A stretch of DNA of 40,089 nucleotides from Candidatus Cloacimonadota bacterium (GTDB lineage: Bacteria > Cloacimonadota > Cloacimonadia > JGIOTU-2). Numbering within the stretch: position 1 is the first letter of the stretch; every line of letters starts with the position of its first letter. Positions 23,620 to 30,458 of the stretch are shown piece after piece. The notes under the pieces are model-generated. The model made no database searches and was not told the origin of the DNA. It worked only from the letters and a program-made list of their open reading frames with translations. The DNA is taken from assembly GCA_011043895.1 (NCBI GenBank), contig DRBZ01000003.1, positions 1 to 40,089 of the forward strand, read 5' to 3'. The translations under genes were made by a program, and so were the position numbers.

Positions 23620-24622
23620 TCTTACACAGATTGTATACCATCAACTGCATGATGGTCTTGTTCAGTTTTGGATCCAGTGATTTTAGCTTTTTATCAGTAT
23701 CCAAAAGCGTAGCAAAGATTATTTCAAACTGCTCGAGTTTATAAAAATCAACAGCTCTCATGAGTTGTTGTGAACCGTAGCCGCCAAGGGAACGCTCGAT
23801 CTCTGTTTTTGATCTATTTTGCTGAAAACGCTGAATAAGAATATCCCACAATGTTGCATAAAATCGTGCTAGCATGATAATGATGAGCACAGGAGCAACA
23901 TTATTCGCAAGAAGATTTTCCAGCACTTTGATGCTCTGCCTGCAGTTCCGTTGTGCAAGTGCATTCTGAAGTTCATATATCGTGTTGCCTTTTGAAATGC
24001 CGATCGATTCTTTCACGTCATCTGTAGTGATCGCCTGCTGGGTTCCTACAAACAGCGCCACCTTTTCCAGCTCGCTATGCAGTTCAAGGTAGTTCAAACC
24101 AATATAATCAACCATGATATGTGCAGCGTCATTATCAATGGACTTCTGTAGCGCACGGGCTTCTTCCCGAAGGAAGCGGATGGCTTCGGTTTCGTTGTAG
24201 GGATGATAGAAGAAATAGGTTGGAATGGTCTTAGTCAGCTTGGCATACATGCCGGAATAGACTTTCACCTTATCAGTTTCGATGATCAGAACAGCATCAG
24301 GAATGGGTTTTTGCAGATATGCGAGGATCTTATTCTTATGTGCGATGTGCATTAATTGAAAATTCCGCAGCACCACTAGTTTCTTGTCAGTCATCATAGG
24401 AGGGCTTTGTAACGCTTCAATGATCTGGTTTGCACGCGTTTCTTCTCCAAAGAATATTTCGTAGTTGAAATCGACCAGATTATCCGGTACAAGTGCTTGT
24501 TTGATAAGAGAGAATGCCTTATCTTTGAGATAACTTTCTTCATCAGTGAAGAAATAATTATTGTGTATTGTACCCCTTTGAATCTCTTCCTGGAGATCCC
24601 AGAATTTACGTTTTTTATTCAT
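23612..24622 (-). CDS. holA: DNA polymerase III, delta subunit
   Basis: This is a 336-residue clamp-loader delta subunit, which opens the sliding clamp. The family pattern is seen in NNYFFTDEESYLKDKAF at the N-terminus, the LQSPPMMTDKKLVVLRNF segment (about 72-89), the VDYIGLNYLELHSELEKVALF segment, and GNTIYELQNALAQRN leading to the C-terminal collar domain. The length is normal. The start overlaps scpB by 8 bases and the end overlaps era by 8, so expression is tightly coupled. Confidence 0.92.
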   Translation of the reverse strand: MNKKRKFWDLQEEIQRGTIHNNYFFTDEESYLKDKAFSLIKQALVPDNLVDFNYEIFFGEETRANQIIEALQSPPMMTDKKLVVLRNFQLMHIAHKNKILAYLQKPIPDAVLIIETDKVKVYSGMYAKLTKTIPTYFFYHPYNETEAIRFLREEARALQKSIDNDAAHIMVDYIGLNYLELHSELEKVALFVGTQQAITTDDVKESIGISKGNTIYELQNALAQRNCRQSIKVLENLLANNVAPVLIIIMLARFYATLWDILIQRFQQNRSKTEIERSLGGYGSQQLMRAVDFYKLEQFEIIFATLLDTDKKLKSLDPKLNKTIMQLMVYNLCKNV

Positions 24623-25214
24623 CGGATGCTTCGGTAAGGAGTTCGAGCTGGTCTTCTTCCTTCATCTTCTGTGGTTCTGCAACATCGGTTTGCATAAGTT
24701 CGCGGATCTGATGAAGATTGGGAAGATCCTCGATGTTGTTAAGCCCGAAAAATTGTAAAAATTTATCCGATGTTGTGTAAAGCAGTGGTCGTCCGAAGGT
24801 TTTCATTCTACCTGCTATCTTGATCAGTTTCACTTCTAAAAGATTGTGCACATGGTACTGTGAACTCACACCCCGTATGGCATCGATCTTTGGACGTGTA
24901 ATTGGTTGATGATAGGCAATGATCGCCAGAACTTCAAGCGCAGAACTGGTCAGACTGATATCCTTCTTTTCTTCATAGAGCTTTTCAATGAGATGATAGT
25001 ACTGCTTGTCTGTGGCAAATTTAAATCCACCTGCAACTTTGCGGATGCAAAAGGTGTGTCCTTGCTCATTGTATTCGATATTCAGTTTTTCGATCAGTTT
25101 TTCGATCTCGGCAACATTGTCCAGTTCGAGATGGTGGGCAATCTGCTCTGCAGAGATTGGCTTCTCCGCAGCAAAGATTAGTACTTCGATAGATTTCTTT
25201 AAATTCTGTGTCAT
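24615..25214 (-). CDS. scpB: Segregation and condensation protein B
   Basis: This is a 199-residue SMC-ScpAB (condensin) subunit with two winged-helix domains. Typical segments are KSIEVLIFAAEKPIS, FKFATDKQYYHLIEKL, LEVLAIIAYHQPITRPKID and IRGVSSQYHVHNLLE, the last two in the second winged helix. The C-terminal 25 residues are an acidic tail. The start lies one base after uppP and overlap joins it to holA. The usual partner gene scpA is not in the window, so the common scpA-scpB pairing is broken here. Confidence 0.94.
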   Translation of the reverse strand: MTQNLKKSIEVLIFAAEKPISAEQIAHHLELDNVAEIEKLIEKLNIEYNEQGHTFCIRKVAGGFKFATDKQYYHLIEKLYEEKKDISLTSSALEVLAIIAYHQPITRPKIDAIRGVSSQYHVHNLLEVKLIKIAGRMKTFGRPLLYTTSDKFLQFFGLNNIEDLPNLHQIRELMQTDVAEPQKMKEEDQLELLTEASDE

Positions 25215-25215
25215 A

Positions 25216-26013
25216 TTAGATAAGAAAGATAGTTATGATCCCGATTATCCAACAATAGATAGAAAAGTAGAAGAGTTTGGCTTTTTTTATTATTCTGATT
25301 AGTACTGCGATGGCAAAGTACCCCACGATGGCGGCAGCGATACCACCCGTGATAAAATTACCTGCGGCTCCACTTACTGATATAGCATCCTGCAGATTCT
25401 TCAATTTGAGAAGTGTAGCTCCGATAATAGCAGGGATGAATAGCAGGAAGGAAAATCGAGTTGCAAGATCGCGCGTTCTCCCCGTGAAAATTCCAGTAGT
25501 GATAGTCGCTCCTGAACGAGAAATGCCGGGTATGATGGCAATGCTCTGAGCAAAACCCACCAGAAGTGAAGAAGGTACGCTCATCTTTGTTTTATCTGTA
25601 CGTTTGATCTTATCCGAAATGAAGAGAATTATTCCCGTTACGATGAGCATCAGTCCTACCAGAAGGGTGTTTTCAAAGAATGATTCAAACATATCTTTGA
25701 AGGCAAAGCCGATGATCGCCGTTACAATTGATGCAATGATCAGGTGGAATAACAAACTGTGGGAGCGTTTAATTTCTTCTGATGCATCCTTCTGCCAGAT
25801 GAAGATCGAGCGAATAATTTTCCAGATATCTTGTCTGAAATAGACGATTACTGCGATAAGAGTTCCAAGGTGTACTGTGATTTCGAACAGCACACCAGGG
25901 TCATTGAATTTGAGCAGTTTTTGAAAGATCACGAGGTGTCCGGAGCTGCTTACCGGAAGAAATTCCGTAAGCCCCTGAACGATGCCTAGTATTATAGATT
26001 TGAAAAAGGTCAT
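25216..26013 (-). CDS. uppP: Undecaprenyl-diphosphatase (BacA/UppP type)
   Basis: This is a 265-residue multi-pass membrane phosphatase that recycles undecaprenyl diphosphate to the monophosphate for cell-wall synthesis; overproduction gives bacitracin resistance in known species. The diagnostic motifs are present: QGLTEFLPVSSSGHL (13-27, with the catalytic Glu and Ser-rich motif) and PGISRSGATI near 160. About eight hydrophobic helices cover the rest. The ATG at 26013 overlaps the yibQ stop by 4 bases. It recycles the lipid made by UppS, also encoded in this window. Confidence 0.96.
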   Translation of the reverse strand: MTFFKSIILGIVQGLTEFLPVSSSGHLVIFQKLLKFNDPGVLFEITVHLGTLIAVIVYFRQDIWKIIRSIFIWQKDASEEIKRSHSLLFHLIIASIVTAIIGFAFKDMFESFFENTLLVGLMLIVTGIILFISDKIKRTDKTKMSVPSSLLVGFAQSIAIIPGISRSGATITTGIFTGRTRDLATRFSFLLFIPAIIGATLLKLKNLQDAISVSGAAGNFITGGIAAAIVGYFAIAVLIRIIKKAKLFYFSIYCWIIGIITIFLI

Positions 26014-27179
26014 AGTACATATTCCTTTGGGAGGACGATATCGGTAATGGGAACAAGCTTGATATTATTTCCCTCAATGTTACTGAGAAATGCTTTTAGC
26101 TCATCGAGACTTTTCTGTTTTGCGTGAGTTATTACAATAATATTATTCACCCTTTCGGCTAGCTCAGAAATATCTTTAGTTTTTACGGCTACCCTGTTTT
26201 CATACTCACCAGCATCTAGGAATACATCCCGCTCGCATGCCGGCACATCCATCTCGACTGCGAGAGAATATCCCACAGTCTTGGCTGAGGTTCTGCTGTC
26301 CAGGAAGAACATGTCGTGTTCTTTTAATACTTCGAAAACCGGAGCCATAACATTTTCATACTGCGTTGCGAGAGAGCCCATATGGTTATTGATGCCTATA
26401 CAAAGAGGAAGCTGCTTTATGAATTTTTGCATTCTCTTTTTGATCTCTTTTTCATCGAGATCCACATAGATCGCATTTTTACCAGGATCGTCTTTTGGAT
26501 AGGATTCTGGTTCCATTGGTACATGTATGATGGTTTCTCTCCCCTGGTTGTATGCTTTTTGCATAACTTCTTCACTATACGTAAGATCGGGCAGGATAGC
26601 AAAAGTAATAGCTTTGGGAAGGTTGAGGAATTCCTGAAGAAGTTCTCCGCCAAAGCTCCCGAAGTCATCAATCACAATAGAAATTTCAGTAATATTATCA
26701 TACAATCCTGAAGTATCATTTTTCAGAATAAGCACATAATATTTCTTAATTTTTGGATCAAAGATATTCATCTCGATCCTGTTACCATCATCTGATTCCT
26801 CGACCTCAAGGATTTGTCCGCCTTTTTCTTTCACTTTATCCGTAATAAATATATTACTGATAGTAAGACTGAGTTGATTGGAGTCTATAGTAATTTCTTT
26901 ATAGACTTTGTTTTCAATCTTATAAGTTTTAATAAATTTATCTGGAATATCCAGACGCTGAAGGGCATAGTTTATTACTTCTTCGACACTTTCTATTTGG
27001 GGAGGTTCTTCGGTTACGATCAGAGTGAAATCGTCATCAGGTTTGCTAAGCACAACTATGAGCTGCCAGATAAAAAAAACAATGATAATAAAAACCGCAA
27101 TCCCGAGAAAAGCCTTATATTTAGAAGCAAGCCCTTTCTGTTTCTTTTTATTATAATTTTTCCGCTTTGTATTTGCCAT
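26010..27179 (-). CDS. Divergent polysaccharide deacetylase (YibQ-like), membrane-anchored
   Basis: This is a 389-residue protein from the ATG at 27179. The longer frame to 27545 is rejected because those codons are the antisense of the por gamma gene. A basic N-terminus (MANTKRKNYNKKKQKG) precedes a single membrane helix (about 24-45), so most of the protein is periplasmic. After a linker of about 120 residues with some strand pattern, the C-terminal 220 residues match PF04748 (divergent polysaccharide deacetylase): ISIVIDDFG, LPKAITFAILP, RETIIHVPMEPESYP, GINNHMGSLAT and FFLDSRTSA. A role in peptidoglycan or envelope glycan modification is usually assumed but not proven. The start codon has no clear Shine-Dalgarno sequence. 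It leads the uppP-scpB-holA-era unit. Confidence 0.88.
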   Translation of the reverse strand: MANTKRKNYNKKKQKGLASKYKAFLGIAVFIIIVFFIWQLIVVLSKPDDDFTLIVTEEPPQIESVEEVINYALQRLDIPDKFIKTYKIENKVYKEITIDSNQLSLTISNIFITDKVKEKGGQILEVEESDDGNRIEMNIFDPKIKKYYVLILKNDTSGLYDNITEISIVIDDFGSFGGELLQEFLNLPKAITFAILPDLTYSEEVMQKAYNQGRETIIHVPMEPESYPKDDPGKNAIYVDLDEKEIKKRMQKFIKQLPLCIGINNHMGSLATQYENVMAPVFEVLKEHDMFFLDSRTSAKTVGYSLAVEMDVPACERDVFLDAGEYENRVAVKTKDISELAERVNNIIVITHAKQKSLDELKAFLSNIEGNNIKLVPITDIVLPKEYVL

Positions 27180-27205
27180 ATATACTGAAATTGTGAAGAG
27201 ATTTT

Positions 27206-27230
27206 TCTTTGTCAAAATTATTGACAAAGA
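27206..27230. promoter_or_regulatory. Perfect 10+10 bp palindrome between yibQ and the por operon
   Basis: TCTTTGTCAA (27206-27215), a 5-base spacer AATTA, then the exact reverse complement TTGACAAAGA (27221-27230). It lies 27 bases upstream of the yibQ ATG and about 170 bases upstream of the por operon, and each arm contains TTGACA on one strand. This is the size and form of a dimeric repressor operator. The TTGTCAA/TTGACAA core recalls the Rex half-site only loosely. It is not followed by a T run, so it is not a terminator. Confidence 0.6.
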
Positions 27231-27365
27231 TTTCGAAGGCACAGAAGTCTGTTTAACAAAGCCAGATTGGAATTGAATTTTACATGGTAAAAATGTTTTT
27301 GTTTCATATAGAAAATCTTCATAACAAGGATATTTCATCAACAATTTATTTGAATCATTCTCGAT

Positions 27366-27371
27366 TATAAT
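27366..27371 (+). promoter_or_regulatory. Possible -10 element of the por operon
   Basis: A consensus TATAAT stands 27 bases before the por gamma ATG. No good -35 is found at normal spacing. The start codon at 27398 has a strong AGGAGG in the short leader. Confidence 0.35.
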
Positions 27372-27397
27372 TTTATCAAAATATAATAGGAGGTTGC

Positions 27398-27949
27398 ATG
27401 ATAGAGATACGCATGCATGGACGTGGCGGTCAGGGAGCAGTGAAAGCTTCCTTTGTACTGGCTGAAGCTGCTTTCCAGGGTGGAAAGTATGTTCAGGCAT
27501 TTCCACGTTTCGGTGTGGAACGGCGTGGTGCACCAGTCGAGGCATTCACACGCATCGATGATAAGCCCGTTCAAATCCGCTCACAAATTTATTATCCCGA
27601 TGGAGTTATTGTACTGGATCCCACGCTTACCGAGGTGGTTGATGTCACCAAAGGTTTGAAAAAAGGTGGCTGGATTCTGATCAATTCAAACAAAAATCCA
27701 GAAGAGTACGATTTTGGCGATGAGTATAACGTGTATATTGTTGATGCTACAGACATTGCAGTGCAGAACAAGCTTGGTTCACGCAGTGCTCCGATCGTGA
27801 ATACCGCGATCGTGGGAGCATTTGCAAAAATCACTGGACTTGTTGAGATAGACGCAGTCTACAAGGGTATTGAAAATTCTATTCCTCGTTTTCAGGAAGA
27901 GAATAAGAAGGCAGCCAAGCAAGCTTATGATTCGATAAAGAGTGAATAG
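27398..27949 (+). CDS. porG: 2-oxoacid:ferredoxin oxidoreductase, gamma subunit
   Basis: This is a 183-residue gamma subunit of a pyruvate or branched-chain 2-oxoacid:ferredoxin oxidoreductase, recognised by MHGRGGQGAVKASFVLAEA at the N-terminus and FPRFGVERRGAPVEAFTRI near residue 35. It starts a four-gene operon in the order gamma, delta, alpha, beta, the arrangement of Thermotoga and archaeal enzymes. The start has AGGAGGT 5 bases upstream. Whether the substrate is pyruvate (Por) or 2-oxoisovalerate (Vor) cannot be decided by eye; I use por names provisionally. Confidence 0.93.
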   Translation: MIEIRMHGRGGQGAVKASFVLAEAAFQGGKYVQAFPRFGVERRGAPVEAFTRIDDKPVQIRSQIYYPDGVIVLDPTLTEVVDVTKGLKKGGWILINSNKNPEEYDFGDEYNVYIVDATDIAVQNKLGSRSAPIVNTAIVGAFAKITGLVEIDAVYKGIENSIPRFQEENKKAAKQAYDSIKSE

Positions 27950-27962
27950 AAAGGATGTGACA

Positions 27963-28268
27963 ATGGCAATTAAATTTCAGAAATCAGATAAACCCATAAA
28001 GATCGAAGGCGCACATGATATGCCTCCAATGCCAGCAGCGCTCGGTTCGATGCTGTTCAATAAAACAGGTAGCTGGCGTAATGTCCGCCCTGTGATCGAT
28101 TATGATAAATGTATTAAATGTTTCATTTGCTGGAAATTTTGTCCCGAACCAGCAATCAAGATCGTGGACGAAAAACCGGTCATCGATTATGATTACTGCA
28201 AGGGATGTTTGATGTGTGTGGAAGAATGTCCCAAGGACGCAATCAATGAAGAGCTGGAGGGCAAATGA
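27963..28268 (+). CDS. porD: 2-oxoacid:ferredoxin oxidoreductase, delta (ferredoxin) subunit
   Basis: This is a 101-residue protein that carries two 4Fe-4S clusters, bound by CIKCFICWKFCP and CKGCLMCVEECP, and passes electrons from the TPP centre to free ferredoxin. The ATG at 27963 is used because AAAGGA lies about 8 bases upstream; an ATG at 27942 would overlap the end of porG and precede that site. The N-terminal 45 residues (FNKTGSWRNVRPVIDYDK) are the usual delta-subunit lead-in. The stop overlaps the alpha start as ATGA. Confidence 0.94.
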   Translation: MAIKFQKSDKPIKIEGAHDMPPMPAALGSMLFNKTGSWRNVRPVIDYDKCIKCFICWKFCPEPAIKIVDEKPVIDYDYCKGCLMCVEECPKDAINEELEGK

Positions 28269-29413
28269 AAAAGACAATGATGGGTAACTATGCTGCATCC
28301 TGGGGAGCACAGCTTTCCCGCGTACAGGTGATTGCAGCATATCCGATAACACCGCAGACACTAATCGTAGAAAAGCTTTCAGATATCGTTGCAGACGGTG
28401 AACTGAAGGCAAAATTTATTAAAGTAGAATCTGAACATTCAGCAATGGCAGCATGTATTGGTGCTTCTTCCACTGGAGCCCGTGCTTATACAGCAACCAG
28501 CGCTCAGGGGCTTGCGCTCATGCATGAGATGCTTCACTGGGCTGGATTGGCACGCCTGCCAATCGTCATGGCAAATGTGAACAGAGCTATGGCTCCAGGC
28601 TGGTCAATATGGGCTGATCAGAATGACAGTTTGTCTCAGCGAGATACTGGCTGGATGTCTATCTTCTCATCAAGTGCGCAGGACATTCTGGATTCAACGA
28701 TCATCAGTTACAAGGTGAGTGAAAAAGTGCTACTTCCCACACTTATTTCCTTTGATGCCTTTTTCCTCTCACACACGGTCGAAGTTGTCGATATGCCAGA
28801 GCAGGAACTGGTAGATAAATTCCTTCCTCCTTATAAACCCGAATATAAAATGGACGTGAACGACCCTAGGTCATTTGGTGCACTTACCGATGAGCAGTAT
28901 TATTACGAATTCCGATATAAAATGCAGGAAGCCATGGATCAGGCAATCGATGTGATCAAAGAAACTTGTAGAGAATATGAAGAGATTACCGGACGTCATT
29001 ACGATCTCATTCATGCCTATCGATGTGAAGATGCTGATATGATCATGGTTACTTCGGGAACTATCGCAGAGACAACGAATGTAACCGTTGATACACTCAG
29101 AGAAGAAGGTCACAAGGTAGGAAATCTGCAGATAAGATATATCCGCCCCTATCCAAAGAAAGATATTCTTGCAGCGATCGGTGGAGCGAAGAAGCTCGCA
29201 GTCATCGACAGAAATATTTCACCGGGCTATAGTGGAATCTTCTCACAAGAGTTGAAGTCAGCACTTTATAATGAAATTGATATTCCTGTTCGTTCCTATA
29301 TTGCTGGGCTTGGTGGACGAGATGTAAAGATAGAGGATATCAAAGATATTGCCTATAATGCACTTGAGCATGATGAGCCAAATGATTTAATCTGGAAAGG
29401 AGTAAAGAAATGA
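28265..29413 (+). CDS. porA: 2-oxoacid:ferredoxin oxidoreductase, alpha subunit
   Basis: This is a 382-residue alpha subunit, the pyrimidine-side half of the TPP site and the transketolase C-terminal-like domain. Typical segments are AAYPITPQTLIVEKLS near 25, the invariant VESEHSAMAACIGAS near 55 with the catalytic-site glutamate, and SAQGLALMHE near 80. The C-terminal domain has MIMVTSGTIAETTNV and IRYIRPYPKKDI. The length is normal for the four-subunit type. Both ends overlap neighbours by 4 bases (ATGA). Confidence 0.95.
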   Translation: MKKTMMGNYAASWGAQLSRVQVIAAYPITPQTLIVEKLSDIVADGELKAKFIKVESEHSAMAACIGASSTGARAYTATSAQGLALMHEMLHWAGLARLPIVMANVNRAMAPGWSIWADQNDSLSQRDTGWMSIFSSSAQDILDSTIISYKVSEKVLLPTLISFDAFFLSHTVEVVDMPEQELVDKFLPPYKPEYKMDVNDPRSFGALTDEQYYYEFRYKMQEAMDQAIDVIKETCREYEEITGRHYDLIHAYRCEDADMIMVTSGTIAETTNVTVDTLREEGHKVGNLQIRYIRPYPKKDILAAIGGAKKLAVIDRNISPGYSGIFSQELKSALYNEIDIPVRSYIAGLGGRDVKIEDIKDIAYNALEHDEPNDLIWKGVKK

Positions 29414-30285
29414 GATTAACAATTCCAGAACAAGAAATTATGTCACCTGGTCACCTCGCCTGTCAGGGCTGTGGAGGATCGCTGGCAATGCGTTATGCAC
29501 TCAAGATATTTGGAAAAGATACAATGCTCACGATTCCAGCATGTTGCTGGGCAGTGATCGATGGACCTTACCCATACACAGCAGTGAATGTCCCTCTTTT
29601 CCATACAGCATTCGAGACTGCTGCCATCATGGCTTCGGGCATCAAAGCTGGTTTGGAAGTACAGGGCAATACCTCGACCAATGTGATCGCATGGGCAGGA
29701 GACGGTGGCACCTTTGATATAGGCATGCAGGCAATTTCTGGCGCAGCAGAGCGAAATGATGATATTACGTATATCGTGTATGATAACGAAGCATATATGA
29801 ACACAGGAATTCAGAGAAGTTCAGCAACTCCTCATGGAGCATGGACGACCACTACTCCTGTAAAACACTACAAGAAGGGACCAAAGAAGAACATGGTTGA
29901 GATTATGGCTGCTCATAGGATTCCCTATACCGCAACCGCATCTGTTGGTTATCCAGAAGATTTAAGAAAAAAACTAGAACGAGCGAAGAACACGAAAGGA
30001 TTTAAATTCATTCACATTCTTGCGCCATGTCCCACTGGGTGGAAGACCGATCCCAGATATACAGTCAAACTCGCAAAGCTTGCAGTACAAACAAACATCT
30101 TCCCACTTTATGAAATTGAGGATGGTTTGCACTATAAGCAAAACATGAAAATTAAAGAAAGAAAGCCGATTAAGGAATATTTCAAGTATCAGGGAAGATT
30201 CAAGCATCTTCCAGAAGATGAGGTTAGCTATCTACAAGACCAGGTAGATAAGAATTTCGAAATTCTCTCCTTGAAATTCGAATAA
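29410..30285 (+). CDS. porB: 2-oxoacid:ferredoxin oxidoreductase, beta subunit
   Basis: This is a 291-residue TPP-binding beta subunit. The N-terminal ACQGCGGSLAMRYALK provides cluster-ligand cysteines, the TPP/magnesium motif is GDGGTFDIGMQAISGAAERN, and YDNEAYMNTGIQRSSATPHG follows as in pyruvate oxidoreductases. The segment HILAPCPTGWK carries the last conserved cysteine. With the other three genes it forms a complete enzyme producing or consuming acyl-CoA, CO2 and reduced ferredoxin. A strong terminator follows. Confidence 0.96.
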   Translation: MRLTIPEQEIMSPGHLACQGCGGSLAMRYALKIFGKDTMLTIPACCWAVIDGPYPYTAVNVPLFHTAFETAAIMASGIKAGLEVQGNTSTNVIAWAGDGGTFDIGMQAISGAAERNDDITYIVYDNEAYMNTGIQRSSATPHGAWTTTTPVKHYKKGPKKNMVEIMAAHRIPYTATASVGYPEDLRKKLERAKNTKGFKFIHILAPCPTGWKTDPRYTVKLAKLAVQTNIFPLYEIEDGLHYKQNMKIKERKPIKEYFKYQGRFKHLPEDEVSYLQDQVDKNFEILSLKFE

Positions 30286-30300
30286 TAAGATAATATTATG

Positions 30301-30335
30301 ATCCCCTCTTCTTCTTATGTTGAGGGGATTTTTTA
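30301..30335 (+). terminator. Rho-independent terminator of the por operon
   Basis: An 8-bp stem, ATCCCCTC (30301-30308) with GAGGGGAT (30322-30329), has a 13-base loop and is followed by a T-rich run. It begins 15 bases after the porB stop. Confidence 0.85.
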
Positions 30336-30359
30336 ATATAAAAAAAATTGAATAAAAAC

Positions 30360-30458
30360 TTGACACGTATTTTTATACGGAAAACTATCAGGTTCCTCAT
30401 AATTCCCTCCTTTACTCTTAGTAGAGTCGAGCCGCTTCCCCGGCGGCTCGTTTTTTTT
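30360..30458 (+). ncRNA. Candidate small RNA: promoter-like sequence, about 60 transcribed bases and a strong terminator
   Basis: Downstream of the por terminator lies TTGACA (30360-30365), a 17-base spacer and a weak AACTAT (30383-30388). About 40 bases later comes a near-perfect hairpin CGAGCCGC-N7-GCGGCTCG (30428-30450) with eight T (30451-30458). The spacer holds an inverted repeat CGTAT-TTTT-ATACG. The transcript would contain CCTCC, which could pair with ribosome binding sites. The hairpin's T run is on the plus strand, so it does not serve comEC, which ends at 30457 on the other strand. It may simply be a backup terminator for por. The call is tentative. Confidence 0.35.
30428..30458 (+). 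terminator. Second strong Rho-independent terminator between porB and comEC
   Basis: CGAGCCGC (30428-30435) pairs with GCGGCTCG (30443-30450), with a loop of 7 and eight T immediately after. Its direction is plus strand. It directly abuts the comEC stop codon region. Confidence 0.85.

Noticed and set aside
27180..27545. N-terminal extension of the YibQ-like protein by 122 codons
   Set aside because: These codons are largely antisense to the por gamma gene and the intergenic region. The natural basic N-terminus and membrane helix begin at 27179.
30360..30388. Promoter for a plus-strand protein gene downstream of por
   Set aside because: No open frame follows before the strong terminator at 30428-30458, so only a small RNA or read-through role remains.
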